Source: Owenia fusiformis
Lineage: Eukaryota; Annelida; Polychaeta; Sabellida; Oweniidae
Length of the DNA stretch: 64,000 nucleotides
Reading direction: 5' to 3'
Assembly (NCBI GenBank): GCA_903813345.2
Contig: CAIIXF020000006.1
Coordinates: forward strand, 3,536,001 to 3,600,000
The first letter of the stretch is position 1. Every line of letters begins with the position of its first letter. The notes below the pieces were generated by a model. That model did not search any database. It worked only from the letters and a program-made list of their open reading frames with translations, and was not told where the DNA came from. Below are positions 1 to 11,931 of this stretch, in pieces. Position numbers and translations under genes: made by a program.

Positions 1-400
1 CAACTGTTGCATTACTTTGAAGTGACTGTCACCTTCCTTGGCACAGTGACTGTTGCATTACTTTGGAGTGACTATTACCTTCCTTGGCACAGTGACTGTT
101 GCATTACTTAGGAGTGACTGTCACCTTCCTTGACACAGTGACTGTTGCATTACTTTGGAGTGACTGTCACCTTCCTTGACAAAGTGACTGTTGCATTACT
201 TTGGAGTGACTGTCACCTTCCTTGACAAAGTGACTGTTGCATTACTTTGGAGTGACTGTTACCTTCCTTGGCACAGTGACTGTTGCATTACTTTGGATTG
301 ACTGTCACCTTCCTTGGCACAGTGACTGTTGCATTCAAATGCACCTTCACCTTTTCATTCGTTGACACCATGGGAATCCTTCACACACAGTGACTGTTGC
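1..400. repeat. 46-bp tandem satellite
   Basis: About seven head-to-tail copies of a 46-bp unit built around 'gtgactgttgcattacttt' and 'gtgactgtcaccttccttg', running in from the left edge. The copies decay after about 335, with a last 'cacagtgactgttgcat' near 385. The array lies just beyond the 3' end of the SIAH-type gene. It has no coding signal. Confidence 0.93.
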
Positions 401-484
401 ATCCCGACGCAAAGAACGTATTTACATTATGCTATGACATACCTGTAAATTTTCTAGATGCATTCAGCTTCAAATAATTTCATA

Positions 485-490
485 TTTATT
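485..490 (-). terminator. AATAAA poly(A) signal of the SIAH-type gene
   Basis: On the minus strand AATAAA lies only about 14 bases after the stop codon at 505-507. If it is used, the 3' UTR is only a few dozen bases long and ends at the edge of the 46-bp satellite. Confidence 0.55.
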
Positions 491-504
491 GAGAATGGCA
501 ATGT

Positions 505-3500
505 TTAGCACATGGAGATGGTCACATTAATTCCTAAGTTGCCATTGTCGGCAAAGAGCTGTGCAATGTTTGTGTCGAAGACAAGGCAGTCACTGTTTTG
601 GATGGCTGACTGGACACCATCGTGGATACTACGAGGTGTTGCCTCCCAGGTTAGCCTTCGTCTGTGACCATTTAACTCTAACCTGCAAATATAGAGGGAA
701 AATAAAATGATGCAGCCAGCCACAGTGATGTAGTTATAGTGATACAGGTAAAGTAATGCACAAAGGAGGCATACATATATCATAGATACAAGAAAATATG
801 TATGCATTCAAAAATAACAAGGATTTGAAATCTTTTGACCCTTTCTTCAAAGATGCTGAACTGATAGGTATATTTGAAAGGTAATGATTACCAGAGTATG
901 TACAATTCATGAATTCAACTTTTATCCATTTGATTAGATTAATCCACAAAATATAGAAAATCATAAACAGAAAGCTTATATACCTGTAAGCAAAATTCTC
1001 AGCTTGTTTCCTAGTGCCTATAAGTTGGACTATTGCATAAAACTGTTGCAGTCCGTCATATTTTTCTTGTTTTTCTAGGACTAACATGAAGTTGTGGCCA
1101 AAGCATGACTGCATCATCACCCAGTCCACTGCCCCTGGCAGATTGATGTCTGTTGCTAGGAACACTATATCCTCCCCTGGAAGAAAACATTGCAATTTGA
1201 AGCAATATAATGGCCTGTATATACCAGGTCGATTGAGAATAAGTCTCTTAATTGAGAGTTTATAACATTCTGTTTGAATTAGGTTTAAATAATGGTCTGT
1301 GCAAATATGCCCACTTGAATATCTATCTATCTTTTGTTGGAAAAATGTGGTTACTTGTGTTTAGGTCGGGCAACATTTTCACCCATTCATTCCCGATCCC
1401 CTTTCTTGCCCCTTGTAGATTTTTATTCTTACTTTTTACCTTACAAACATAACAATAACAATGTAGGGTGGCTTGAAATTCAAACACCAAGACATATTTT
1501 AATATTTTTCTTTGGATAAAAGTCATTTTCGATCCCTCTTACAAATTATCTAAAATGCATTTGATAACATGGAAATGATAATTTTATCCATAACCACTAT
1601 TCTTATATGATACGTGACGTCACAATAGCTAGAACAATTGATTTACTAAATTACTATACTCAAGTATGTACGACCCCTAAATTTTATAAATGCAAAAATT
1701 GTTTTTCTGGTTTGTCTATCCTCTTAGAATCGTAACAAAGACCTTGATTCTATGATATATGGCAAATATATGACCTCAGATTTTATTCTGGTACTGCCAA
1801 AGACCTGCCAATTGCTACGCGATTTCAGTCTTTTAACAATGAAGAGAATAAAATGGGTCTTTATTCCTTAAGTAATGTATCAACACTACCACAGAGCCAT
1901 TACTCAGATGTCTCATATTTTGTTGATGGGAGATGTCAGTTTAAAAAATATCAAATCATCTTTTTCAGAGATAACTAATTACTGTGTCAACAAGTCATCC
2001 TTAGACCACCACTCTAAACAAACCTGGCAGGTTTTGAAAAATTGTGAATAAAATCACTGAAAACAGGTTCCACTTTCCAACTTACCTTGTAATGTAGTAA
2101 TGCTTTTATGTTGGTGTACTAAGTGAGGCATGACTTGCTCTAGGTTCCCTTGCCATTTACAAGATGCACCAGGACATGGGCAACAATATGGTCTAAAACA
2201 AAGCAAGCAAATATGAAAATCTGAAATAAGGCAACAAATAAGATCTGAAACAAGGCAACAAATATTGTCTCAGACATCAAGTTCAAGCTCCTTAGAAGAA
2301 AAATACAATGATTGAGCATTTCCATTCACTCGACTCCCATCGGTCTCACTCCGAGCATGAGAAGGTGATGATTGAGGGGATTCAAGCATTCATGAAAGAC
2401 CGATGAAGGGATATTAGATATGAATGGGAAACAAGAATTCAATGTTGAGCAAAATAAAGTATGATAGATAATATTTCTTGAAACTGTACAAGTTACAATT
2501 TCCAGATAAGAAAAAAGATTCTTCAACGATAGAATGCAATTGATGATTATTGTATAGGTCTGAAAACTCACCTAAATTCACATGTCTCTTCATGATCTCC
2601 CTTTTCTGTATGCAGTAGAGTCTGAGCACAGCCAGTGGATGAATATTTACATGGAAACATCACTGTGCTGGCAACTTTCTCCATGGCGAGGTTTCGAATA
2701 TTTCCTGGAATATATTGAGTGAAATATATAGGCCGGCTTAGGTAAAATTCAATGTATTATTCTATATTCTTGGTAAAGATTTGAATTTTTGGAGCCAGAG
2801 ATAGAACTGAATTCAAAACCTATAAAAAATATCTGTGCCCATACTGTCAATGTTTAGTAAAACTGGGAGATGGGTGTGTGTCTATAATACACCAGATTTC
2901 ATAGCCATGTGGTTTATTTATGTTGAACTACTTATTTTAAATGGAACAATAAAATTAAGTCACTTACCGAGAGGTCCACGGCATGTGGGACACATAGTTA
3001 ACTTGGGTCTACAAAATGAGCAGACAATGTGCCCACTTTGACACTGCATTATAGGTGGCAGTGCATAATCAAAACACACTGGGCACTCAAACAATGTGGC
3101 AAGGTCATTATTGGTTGGATTGGCACCTGCAAATAAACACATGTTACTATAGTAATTCAATTCAAATGTCACTAACTTGTTAAATACTGCAATTGTTGCC
3201 ATGGAAACAGATATTGCAAAATATCTAAATATTCCAAGAACATTTCACATGTGGACTACTATTTTATTTTCATGCTAGCACACATGCTCATGATCTATTG
3301 AATATGAAAGCAATCAGACATCATGTAAATTGTCAGTCAAAAGTTTTTTCCATGGCAGGGATCTCCCCAGGATTTGTTCTGCCAAATCCTAATTTTACCT
3401 GAGTTTTTTTTAGTAGAGTGCAAACAGATTTTCATCAGTATACATAGTAATTCACTATTAATTTATATCATTTTTAATCAGAAAATCAGACATCATGTAA

Positions 3501-3985
3501 ATTGTCAGTCAAAAGTTTTTTCCATGGCAGGGATCTCCCCAGGATTTGTTCTGCCAAATCCTAATTTTACCTGAGTTTTTTTTTAGTAGAGTGCAAACAG
3601 ATTTTCATCAGTATACATAGTAATTCACTATTAATTTATATCATTTTTAATCAGAAAATCTGTTTTTAATGATGAAATCTGAAGGTTGGGACAATTCCAT
3701 TCCATTTCACTTAGTAGATCAGTGCATGGCCATGCATGGTTATCAAAAGTAGATTCAGATCACTAACTAATGTGCACACAAAGATATTTTGATCACTGTT
3801 TCACTGTTTAGTCAAATTTTGACAAGACCTGTTTTTCACTTTAATTTCAGCTATCTTACTGTTTTAAGGAACAAAGGAAACTTTACAACTCAGCCTCAAT
3901 TAATATATGAACATGTATACTTTTTACCTGTACTGCCAGTTGGGGTGTGTCCCCTAGCTTTGTTGTTATTGGTTTGTCGACTCAT
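505..3985 (-). CDS. SIAH1: SIAH-type RING E3 ubiquitin ligase, complete, 6 coding exons
   Basis: Coding exons in gene order: 3985-3928, 3126-2968, 2704-2572, 2192-2086, 1176-984, 682-505. All phases join and give 275 aa; SIAH proteins are usually about 280. The start was chosen because the exon opens MSRQT, the conserved SIAH N terminus, and its donor phase fits the RING exon. The RING finger is at about 34-68 ([20 protein letters not shown]). SIAH-type zinc fingers follow at about 91-150 ([37 protein letters not shown]). The substrate-binding domain fills about 153-275 ([19 protein letters not shown], ending NVTISMC). Known family role: a dimeric cytoplasmic E3 that recruits E2 and sends substrates with PxAxVxP degrons to the proteasome. 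No zinc ligand is missing. It is SIAH1/2-like; I cannot separate the vertebrate paralogues in an invertebrate gene. Confidence 0.96.
3314..3658. repeat. tandem duplication of a 172-bp segment in SIAH intron 1
   Basis: Two almost identical copies in direct orientation, starting at about 3314 and 3486. Both begin 'tcagacatcatgtaaattg' and run to 'tttttaatcagaaaatc'. They differ by about one base in a T run, so the duplication is recent. It lies in the intron between the start-codon exon and the RING exon. Confidence 0.93.
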
Positions 3986-6540
3986 CCTACAACCTCCTAC
4001 TTCAAGTATTAGTATTGCCTTCTACTTCACACTACTGATCCTCTACTATATGTACTAGTCTTTCTTCCTACTTCACATACTCCTCTTGGCTCCTTCTTTA
4101 TATATTGTTTCTGCTTTACCACCTTATGGTTTACCTGCAAATGCATCAAAATTAGATGCCCGTTACATGTATGTTTCAGGAGTAGATGAATTGTTTTAGA
4201 ATGATATAGGAATTTAAAATGATATCCTTATCAATAAAATTGACAGTTTTATGAAACGTCTAAACATGAGCAAGAAAGGTTATGTGCTGTTAGGTTGAAT
4301 GTTTTACTGACTTCTGGTAAGGTAAGTAACAGTATCATGCTTTAGATAAGTCTTATTTTCCATGATCAAAGTAGTCAGATGAATCAGGTGGAAGACTAGT
4401 CTAGTGTGAGTAATAAATTTGGTGAACCTAGGCCAAGATCCCAATTACAAATGCCCAGTTGCCCGCATATGGGTTTGCTGGTTGAGCTACCCCTGATATT
4501 ATAAACAAATATTTAAAAGTGTTCAGTATGGCAAGCAAATAGGGTGTATATCATATGCTGGTCTTATTGAAGATTAGGCCAGGAATTTGAGGAAAGAAAA
4601 TAAAAAAATATTTTTTTGTTGTAAAAAAAGAAAAAAACAACAACTGTTTTGCTTTGTAGAACTTTACACATGTATTTCTTAGTAATGGGTCCAGTCTTAC
4701 CTCCTATCTTTCAATACAAATGTGTTTACTTGGTTTGATGGTAGACTTCTGATACAGTTGACCTGTATATCGTTGGCATTAATGACATAAAATCCCCATT
4801 CTCGAGACAACTATATTTATTTATTTTATATGCGAAGAACGTCACCACATTCACACACAAACCTATGACGTCATTAGAGTTAGGTGTGTGTCTCTACTAA
4901 AACACACCTAGGTGAATTGTACTAAAACACACCCACACACATTTCAATTTTTTCTTGGTTTAAACATGGGCTTTCAACTAGAAGGGTAGGCAACTTCCCA
5001 TATTTCATACATAAGCATTGCCTTTGGGTTTTCAAAATTGGAAAATGTACACATTCCAAGAAAATCTTATTTTGTACTTTTTATGGATGATTTAAAGAAA
5101 TAACTCAAAAATAAAAACATGATTATCTACATATATGTTGATAATTTAATAAAAAATGGAATTAATCATAATTATGACAATACAGAATGTGAACATTCTC
5201 CCACAAATTATGTTTTATTGGAATATGTCCTTCAGGAATAATTACCCACAATGCAATACTCGAAGAGAACACCTTGTTACCTCTTATTCTTATTGGTCTT
5301 TTTGTTTACTTTTACATGAGATTGAATAAAGGACCTTATACACCCTCCATTGGGATCTCCCCATGGGAAAAAAATAATTCATCTGATTTTTCAAAATGAG
5401 TATTCTGCTTCAATTATTACATTTATATGCACACTAGTATCTTGTTGACCTATATTCAGCACTGTATTGATGTATAGGCCACTTATTAGGGTCATAATTC
5501 AATCATGAAGTGTAGAGGCATAGATTCCAAACCAGGAAGTATTTTTGTGTCTGTCAAAATCCATTTACATCCTACGCATCCCTGCATCTTATCCAAATAT
5601 GTTACTACATAATGAAATATAATGGTATAATCTTTGGTTTTACAAACTTGTATGATATTTGATAAGTGTAAAAGTTGTTTTTGGAGCATTTTTCTATATC
5701 CATTTTGTAGGGAAAAAATGATTAAGAAATGTACTATCTTTTAATTTTAAGTATGACCTGAATCGATTGCAAACTTCATATTTGCACTTTTGATGAGATA
5801 AACCATTTGTGTCATATTGTGAAATTATTAAGTTTGCAATCGATTCAGGTCATAGTGTATTTTTGGTATTTCTGTGATAATCAATGGAAACCAATGGCCT
5901 CTATTGAGATCTGATGATATCCTCATGTTAAGTCAATGGTGCACAGCCCCATGTAAGTCAATACAACCTTACTGAACGAAATGATCCCTATCTCAGCTTA
6001 TGTGTGTCCGAGCACTTTAATATTTTCCATTTCCAAAGTATTATATGACATTTTATTCTTCATGTTACACCTACAAATGATTCATTTTGACCATAGGGAT
6101 ATTTGCTAATAATTGCACATTGTCCTTTTATGCTTTAATTCTATTGAAAATTGATTTTTATTCAAAATAATACTAAAACATATACATTTATCTAATACTT
6201 TTTGAAATATTACCAAAAAGGGAAGCATGGCATTGCTCATTTTGAAGGTCTCATGTTATTACACAGAGTTACATACCCTTCTAATTGAAAGCCAATGGTT
6301 TAAAGGATCCCATTCATCTACTCTTCCAACAGTTTGTAATAGGTTATAATTTAGCTTTAAACCTCTAAATTTTTGTTTCACCCTAGAATGTTTACATAGG
6401 AATACATATCTTTTAAAAATACTAAAAACGTTATTCAAAACAACCGCTCATATTCTTTTGGAAGCCATTGTTTTATATTATCTTGTACAAGGGTTTGGAC
6501 AATTGCACAATCATAAAAAGGTGGCATATTGTGTCTACAT
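3986..6540. other. intergenic stretch upstream of the SIAH-type gene, no gene seen
   Basis: AT-rich sequence without a convincing exon. The few open frames are short, have no family resemblance and no splice context. It should hold the SIAH-type 5' UTR and promoter on the minus strand, but I could not place a transcription start. The only clear structure is the hairpin at 5752-5854. Confidence 0.5.
5752..5854. repeat. perfect 25-bp inverted repeat (103-bp hairpin)
   Basis: The left arm begins TATGACCTGAATCGATTG at 5752. The right arm is its exact reverse complement, ending at 5854. The arms are 25 bases and the loop is about 53 bases. It is isolated from other repeats and could be a tiny MITE or a transcribed hairpin. 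Confidence 0.9.
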
Positions 6541-7409
6541 GTACCATTTATGGCCACCGGGTCCCAACATGCCATGTTCTGCCATGTTGCCAAGTGGTAA
6601 TATCTACAAGATGCAGTCACTTGGCATATACTTGTTAGTAACATGGCAATATTTTAGCAAGTACCTTTCTGACAACATGCTACTGGTCTAGCATGTGAAA
6701 GACAGAGCAACTGGCTCAGCATGGCATGTGGAATGTTCAAGTGATTATTCAAGATTTATTCTAGATTAGAACATGTACTATTTTGGTTGGACATGGCATC
6801 TTGTTTTAGCATGTGTACATGTATCAGAATGCGAGTACTGCCATGTTCGCATGTTGGATGTGCATGTTGATTTATATATGTTGCATTGGCATACTTGCCA
6901 TCTTATATTTGCATGTGTGCCAAGTACCTTGATTCAAGTGATCCCAAGTTCACATCTTACCAAGTACAGCATGTCATGTGATAAATATGGCTACTGGCCG
7001 TAGCATGGCCGTTGGATGTGCATGTTATAATAATGTCCATTAATGCTCTACATGGTTCTACATGCCATCTTGTATTAGCATCTGTACCATGTACCAGAAA
7101 TGTTGGTGGTGCCATGTGTGCATGTTGCCAAGTTCAACAGACATAGTCATTTATTGATCCTGGCAATGATCTTTAATTCATACATTGTATATGTGTTGGA
7201 TGAACATTGTGTCAATGATACATCACACTGATATTTTACATTTTCTTATGCTGTATTTTAAACTTGACTCTATAAGTTATATTTTTGCATTTGTCATGTT
7301 GTTTACATTATGTATTTTTTAGTTAGTTTAGTCTAAGTTATTTTTGTATATTGTACACTGTACTGACTAATATGTCATTGTGATGACATCTGAGTCAATA
7401 AGAGATGTT

Positions 7410-8600
7410 CGTGAACGCTGCTCCTGCCAAGTAGACACTTTATCATTAGGGTCTGGTACGTTATCGTCGCTCCTGCCAAGTTGACCCTGTATCATTAGGG
7501 TCTGGTACGCGATCGCCGCTCCTGCCAAGTGGACCTTGTATCATTAGGGTCTGGTACGCGAATTCAGCACCTGCCAAGTGGACCATGTATCATTAGGGCC
7601 TGGTACACGATCGCCGCACCTGCCAAGTGGACCCTGTATCATTAGGGTCTGGTACACGATTGCCGCTCCTGCCAAGTGGACCCTGTATCATTAGGATCTG
7701 GTACACGAATTCCGCACCTGCCAAGTGGACCCTGTATCATTAGGGTCTGGTACGTTATCGCCGCTCCTGCCAAGTTGACCCTGTATTATTAGGGTCTGGT
7801 ACGCGATCGCCGCTCCTGCCAAGTGGACCTTGTATCATTAGGGTCTGGTACGCGAATTCAGCACCTGCCAAGTGGACCCTGTATCATTAGGGTCTGGTAC
7901 ACGATCGCCGCACCTGCCAAGTGGACCCTGTATCATTAGTGTCTGGTACACGATTGCCGGTCCTGCCAAGTGGACCCTGTATCATTAGGGTCTGGTACGC
8001 GAATTCCGCACCTGCCAAGTGGACCCTGTATCATTAGGGTCTAGTACACGATCGCTGCTCCTGCCAAGGTGACCCTGTATCATTAGGGTCTGGTACGCGA
8101 ATTCCGCACCTGCCAAGTGGACCCTGTATCATTAGGGTCTGGTACACAATCGCCGCTCCTGCCAAGTGGACCCTGTATCATATAGGGTCTGGTACACGAT
8201 CGCCGCTCCTGCCAAGTGGACCCTGTATCATTAGGGTCTGGTACGCGTCCTGTGTCCTCAGTGGGTTGGTCAGGGTTAGGTAATCATTTAAAACCCCATC
8301 TGGTTTAATAGGGATGGGGTTGGTAATTAGGGTTAGAGTTAAGGTTACGGTTAACTCATTTCACTTTGCAGGAGCGGCGTTCATGTGCCAGACCCTACTG
8401 ATAGCGATCGCTGCTCCTGCCAAGTAAACCCTGTATCATTAGGATCTGGTATGCAATCGCCCCTCCTGCCAAGTGGGTCTTGTATCATTAGGGCCTGGTA
8501 CCCGAACGCTGCTCCTGCCAAGTGGACCCTGTATTATTAGGGTCTGGTACGCGATTGCCGCTCCTGCCAATTTGACCCTGTATCATTAGGGTCTAGTATG
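7410..8600. repeat. 49-bp satellite with embedded GGTTAG-rich duplication
   Basis: About 20 copies of a 49-bp unit (core 'ctcctgccaagtggaccctg' then 'tatcattagggtctggtac'). Many units end in GATCGC-type or GAATTC words. The run is interrupted at 8246-8395 by a non-satellite segment rich in 'agggttagg' and 'ggttaaggtta'. That segment recurs from 8601 after four more units. Confidence 0.95.
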
Positions 8601-8705
8601 CGTCCTGTGTCCTCAGTGGGTAGGTCAGGGTTAGGTAATCATTTAAAACCCCATCTGGTTTGATAGGGATGGGGTTGGTAATTAGGGTTAGGGTTAAGGT
8701 TAGAA
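8246..8705. repeat. duplicated telomere-like (GGTTAG) segment
   Basis: Two copies, from about 8246 and about 8601, both starting 'cgtcctgtgtcctcagtggg' and running into 'ggtaattagggttag' and 'ggttaaggtta'. The spacing of about 355 bases means a satellite-plus-segment block was copied as one unit. The GGTTAG words resemble TTAGGG telomere repeats but are degenerate and short. Confidence 0.85.
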
Positions 8706-9960
8706 TTAAATTTTTTTTATTATCTATTGACACAGAAGTTTATTGTATATAAGAATATGTTTTAGTTAAATGAAGTGGGAAAACAAAAGAATATGACAAA
8801 AATTAATGAGTAATAAGGCTGATTATTTGACAAGTTGGCCCTGAACAAGTATTATGAGGGTTCCTTTGCTCGCTCAGTTTTTACAGAAAATACCTATAGA
8901 AAGAAGTCCAATAATCAAGGTTACAGACTAGTCAAATTTCTTTAAAAATACTGTAGTTTTCGCTCAAACACGGTAGATTAAGGGAGATTTCAGTCAAAAA
9001 TACGGGAGGTTATTACGGCCATTTTCACGGGAAAAAATGGATTCAAAAAAATTAAGGTACATTTTAGTAGAAGTACAGTACGGGAATTAACAGTAGTTTT
9101 ACGGGTTAAAACGGTATGGGAGTTATATATATGTTATATTTACGGAAAAACAAAATATTTTTTATCGCCTATTTTTGAACTAATTTTCTTAATTTTTCCC
9201 CAAAATCATGTGAGGATGAATGCTATGTATTGGTGTGAATTATCACTTATTAGGGTTATTATTGCTTATTAGAATGTACATGTATATGTTGTTAACTGTA
9301 ATATCTATTAATATACAGATTTTCAATTTTACATGAATACAGTTATATTCAAGAATTCAAGATGTTTATGAGCAGGGAGCCTACATAGTGAACTAATTGA
9401 CACTCAGATTAGAACATTAGTACAAGGATACTATTATGTTCACATGTGTTTAGAATTGTGTTAAAATTGTATATGATACAGTGATATGCTGTTCATAGCT
9501 TTGTAATATTAACAAGTTAATGAACTTTACTGGACAATTATTTCAGAATAAAATCATCTCTACATAATAAATTATTCTCTGCAATCTATTTTTGTTTTAT
9601 GAGAACATAGTTAGCAATCTATTATTATCATATTGAAAAATTTTACATGTTTTAAGTCGCAGTGAATTCTAAGAAATAATGCAAAGGCAAAGTCAAATCC
9701 CTCATGGAATTCTTTAAAAACAGCCGCCCCGCTTCCCTCCCTGGCAAAAGCTGACTACTGGCCTGAGAGTGGCAGAATACTAATGTAGTCAGTGTAGTTA
9801 GTGTAGTTAGTGGTCAGCTAACCTAGAATATTGTAGAGGATGATTTCTTCATATGCTTACTACAAAGCTCAAACTTATATATTGTTTATTGTTTCTTTTA
9901 TTCCCGAAAATTTATCGGAGCAACAAACATAATAATTACAATACAGTTACTTTATACAAT
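8706..9960. other. AT-rich unique stretch inside the composite element, no gene seen
   Basis: No long open frame on either strand. From 8940 to 9180 there is a curious density of 'acggg' and 'acggta' words in an otherwise AT-rich background. Nothing recognisable as a transposase or RNA gene. Confidence 0.45.
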
Positions 9961-9965
9961 AGAGA

Positions 9966-11160
9966 TGTATAGTTTAAACTTTGCAAGATGCTACTCGGAC
10001 ATGCAACATGGCAGCATGTCACTTGCTAACTTGGTCCACATGTTGCACATGCGAGATGTAGAGTTTAAACTTGGCAAGATGCTATTCAAACATGCAACAT
10101 GGTAGCATGTCACTTGCTAACTTGGTCCACTTGCTGCACATGCGAGATGTATAGTTGAAACTTGGCAAGATGCTACTCGGACATGCAACATGGCAGCATG
10201 TCACTTGCTAACTTGGTCCACATGTTGCACATGCGAGATGTATAGTTTAAACTTGGCAAGATGCTATTCAAACATGCAACATGGCAGCATGTCACTTGCT
10301 AACTTGGTCCACATGCTGCACATGCGAGATGTATAGTTGAAACTTGGCAAGATGCTACTCGGACATGCAACATGGCAGCATGTCACTTGCTAACTTGGTC
10401 CACATGTTGCACATGCGAGATGTATAGTTTAAACTTGGCAAGATGCTATTCGAACATGCAACATGGTAGCATGTCACTTGCTAACTTGGTCCACATGTTG
10501 CACATGTGAGTTGTATAGTTTAAACTTGGCAAGATGCTATCTGTACATGCAACATGGTACCATGTCACTTGGCAACTTGGTCCACATGCTGCACATGCAA
10601 GTTGTATAGTTTAAACTTGGCAAGATGCTATTCGAACATGCAACATGGTAGCATGTCACTTGCTAACTTGGTCCACATGTTGCACATGCGAGTTGTATAG
10701 TTTAAACTTGGCAAGATGCTATCTGTACATGCAACATGGTACCATGTCACTTGGCAACTTGGTCCACATGCTGCACATGCAAGTTGTATAGTTGAAACTT
10801 GGCAAGATGCTACTCGGACATGCAACATGGCAGCATGTCACTTGCTAACTTGGTCCACATGTTGCACATGCGAGATGTATAGTTTAAACTTGGCAAGATG
10901 CTATTCGAACATGCAACATGGCAGCATGTCACTTGCTAACTTGGTCCACATGCTGCACATGCGAGTTGTATAGTTTAAACTTGACAAGATGCTATCTGTA
11001 CATGCAACATGGTACCATGTCACTTGGCAACTTGGTCCACATGCTGCACATGCGAGTTGTATAGTTTAAACTTGGCAAGATGCTGTTTGAACATGCAACA
11101 TGGTACCATGTCACTTGCTAACTTGGTCCACATGCTGCACATGCAAGGTTTATCATTGAG
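9966..11160. repeat. 91-bp satellite, about 13 copies
   Basis: Tandem 91-bp units with words 'tagtttaaacttggcaagat', 'gcaacatggcagcatgtcac' and 'ttgctaacttggtccacatg'. The units alternate in subtypes (tactcggacatg, tattcgaacatg, tatctgtacatg), so a two- to three-unit higher-order pattern is visible. It lies in the right arm of the composite element. Degenerate related words occur in opposite orientation in the left arm (6560-7130). Confidence 0.95.
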
Positions 11161-11931
11161 ACTTTGATAGATTTAAATATGGGACATGGCAGCATGTGAC
11201 TTGTAACTTGGTCCACATGCTGGGCAACGTATATCTTTCGTACTTGGCAAGATGCTAATTGTACTTGGTGCACATGGCATGTAGTACCCCGGTGGCCTTA
11301 GCTGACATGTACGCGACAAAAAGTGCACAGATCGGAGTCTGCTAGACCACACATCTGTTAAAGTAAGTATTTGTTGGTCGTAACAAATCTATGTATTACT
11401 TTATAGTTAAATGATCAAGTTTAGGTTCGAAATTGCTTATTTTGTTCATTTTATTTATTATTTCCCAGTCCGAGTCCTGTTGCAATTGTTGTATTCAAAT
11501 CAATGTTCCACTTTGCAGAATAGGTGCCGTTTATGATTTGTATACTTTGGATAAATTCCTAGTAAATTTGTGACATATTTTTGAACGAGATAGAAACTTA
11601 TTCAAGTATTTTTTAATCGTACGTGTTTCATTTATGTTAAAATTGTCTTAATCCAGTCAATTGGTATCGAGTTTTTTAAAGATAAAAAGTCCAGGAAGTT
11701 TAACCGCCTTAAATTTTTGGTTAAATTCGTGGAGGTTAATAACTTGTTTATTTGGCTGAAACATATCTCGAAGTATATTTTATCCAGGAATTGCACAAAT
11801 CACACCGGAATAGCCTGACAACGGTTAACCGTTGTCACAAATGGCGGACATAACAGTCGCTTCAACTAAGTTAATCCCTTGGTCCTAATTTAATGGGATT
11901 TTATCGTCGCTAATTCTGTGCATGTATAAAG

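Larger units (their letters stand above)
6551..11302. mobile_element. putative 4.7-kb repeat-filled element with diverged terminal inverted repeats
   Basis: The left end reads 'ggccaccgggtcccaacatg' (6551). The right end, reverse-complemented, reads 'ggccaccggggtactacatg' and finishes near 11302. Both ends continue into related CATG-rich words ('catgttgccaagtg', 'acatggca'). Between them lie a 49-bp satellite and a 91-bp satellite. No transposase-like open frame is visible, so it would be non-autonomous. A clean target-site duplication was not found and the limits are approximate. Confidence 0.5.

Noticed and set aside
2960-3202. MATIAVFNK... as the N terminus of the SIAH-type protein
   Set aside because: Those residues come from intron sequence upstream of a good acceptor. 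The exon at 3985-3928 opens with the conserved MSRQT and joins in phase.
7410-11160. Tandem arrays as a CRISPR locus
   Set aside because: Units are directly adjacent with no unique spacers, there are no cas genes, and the genome is animal.
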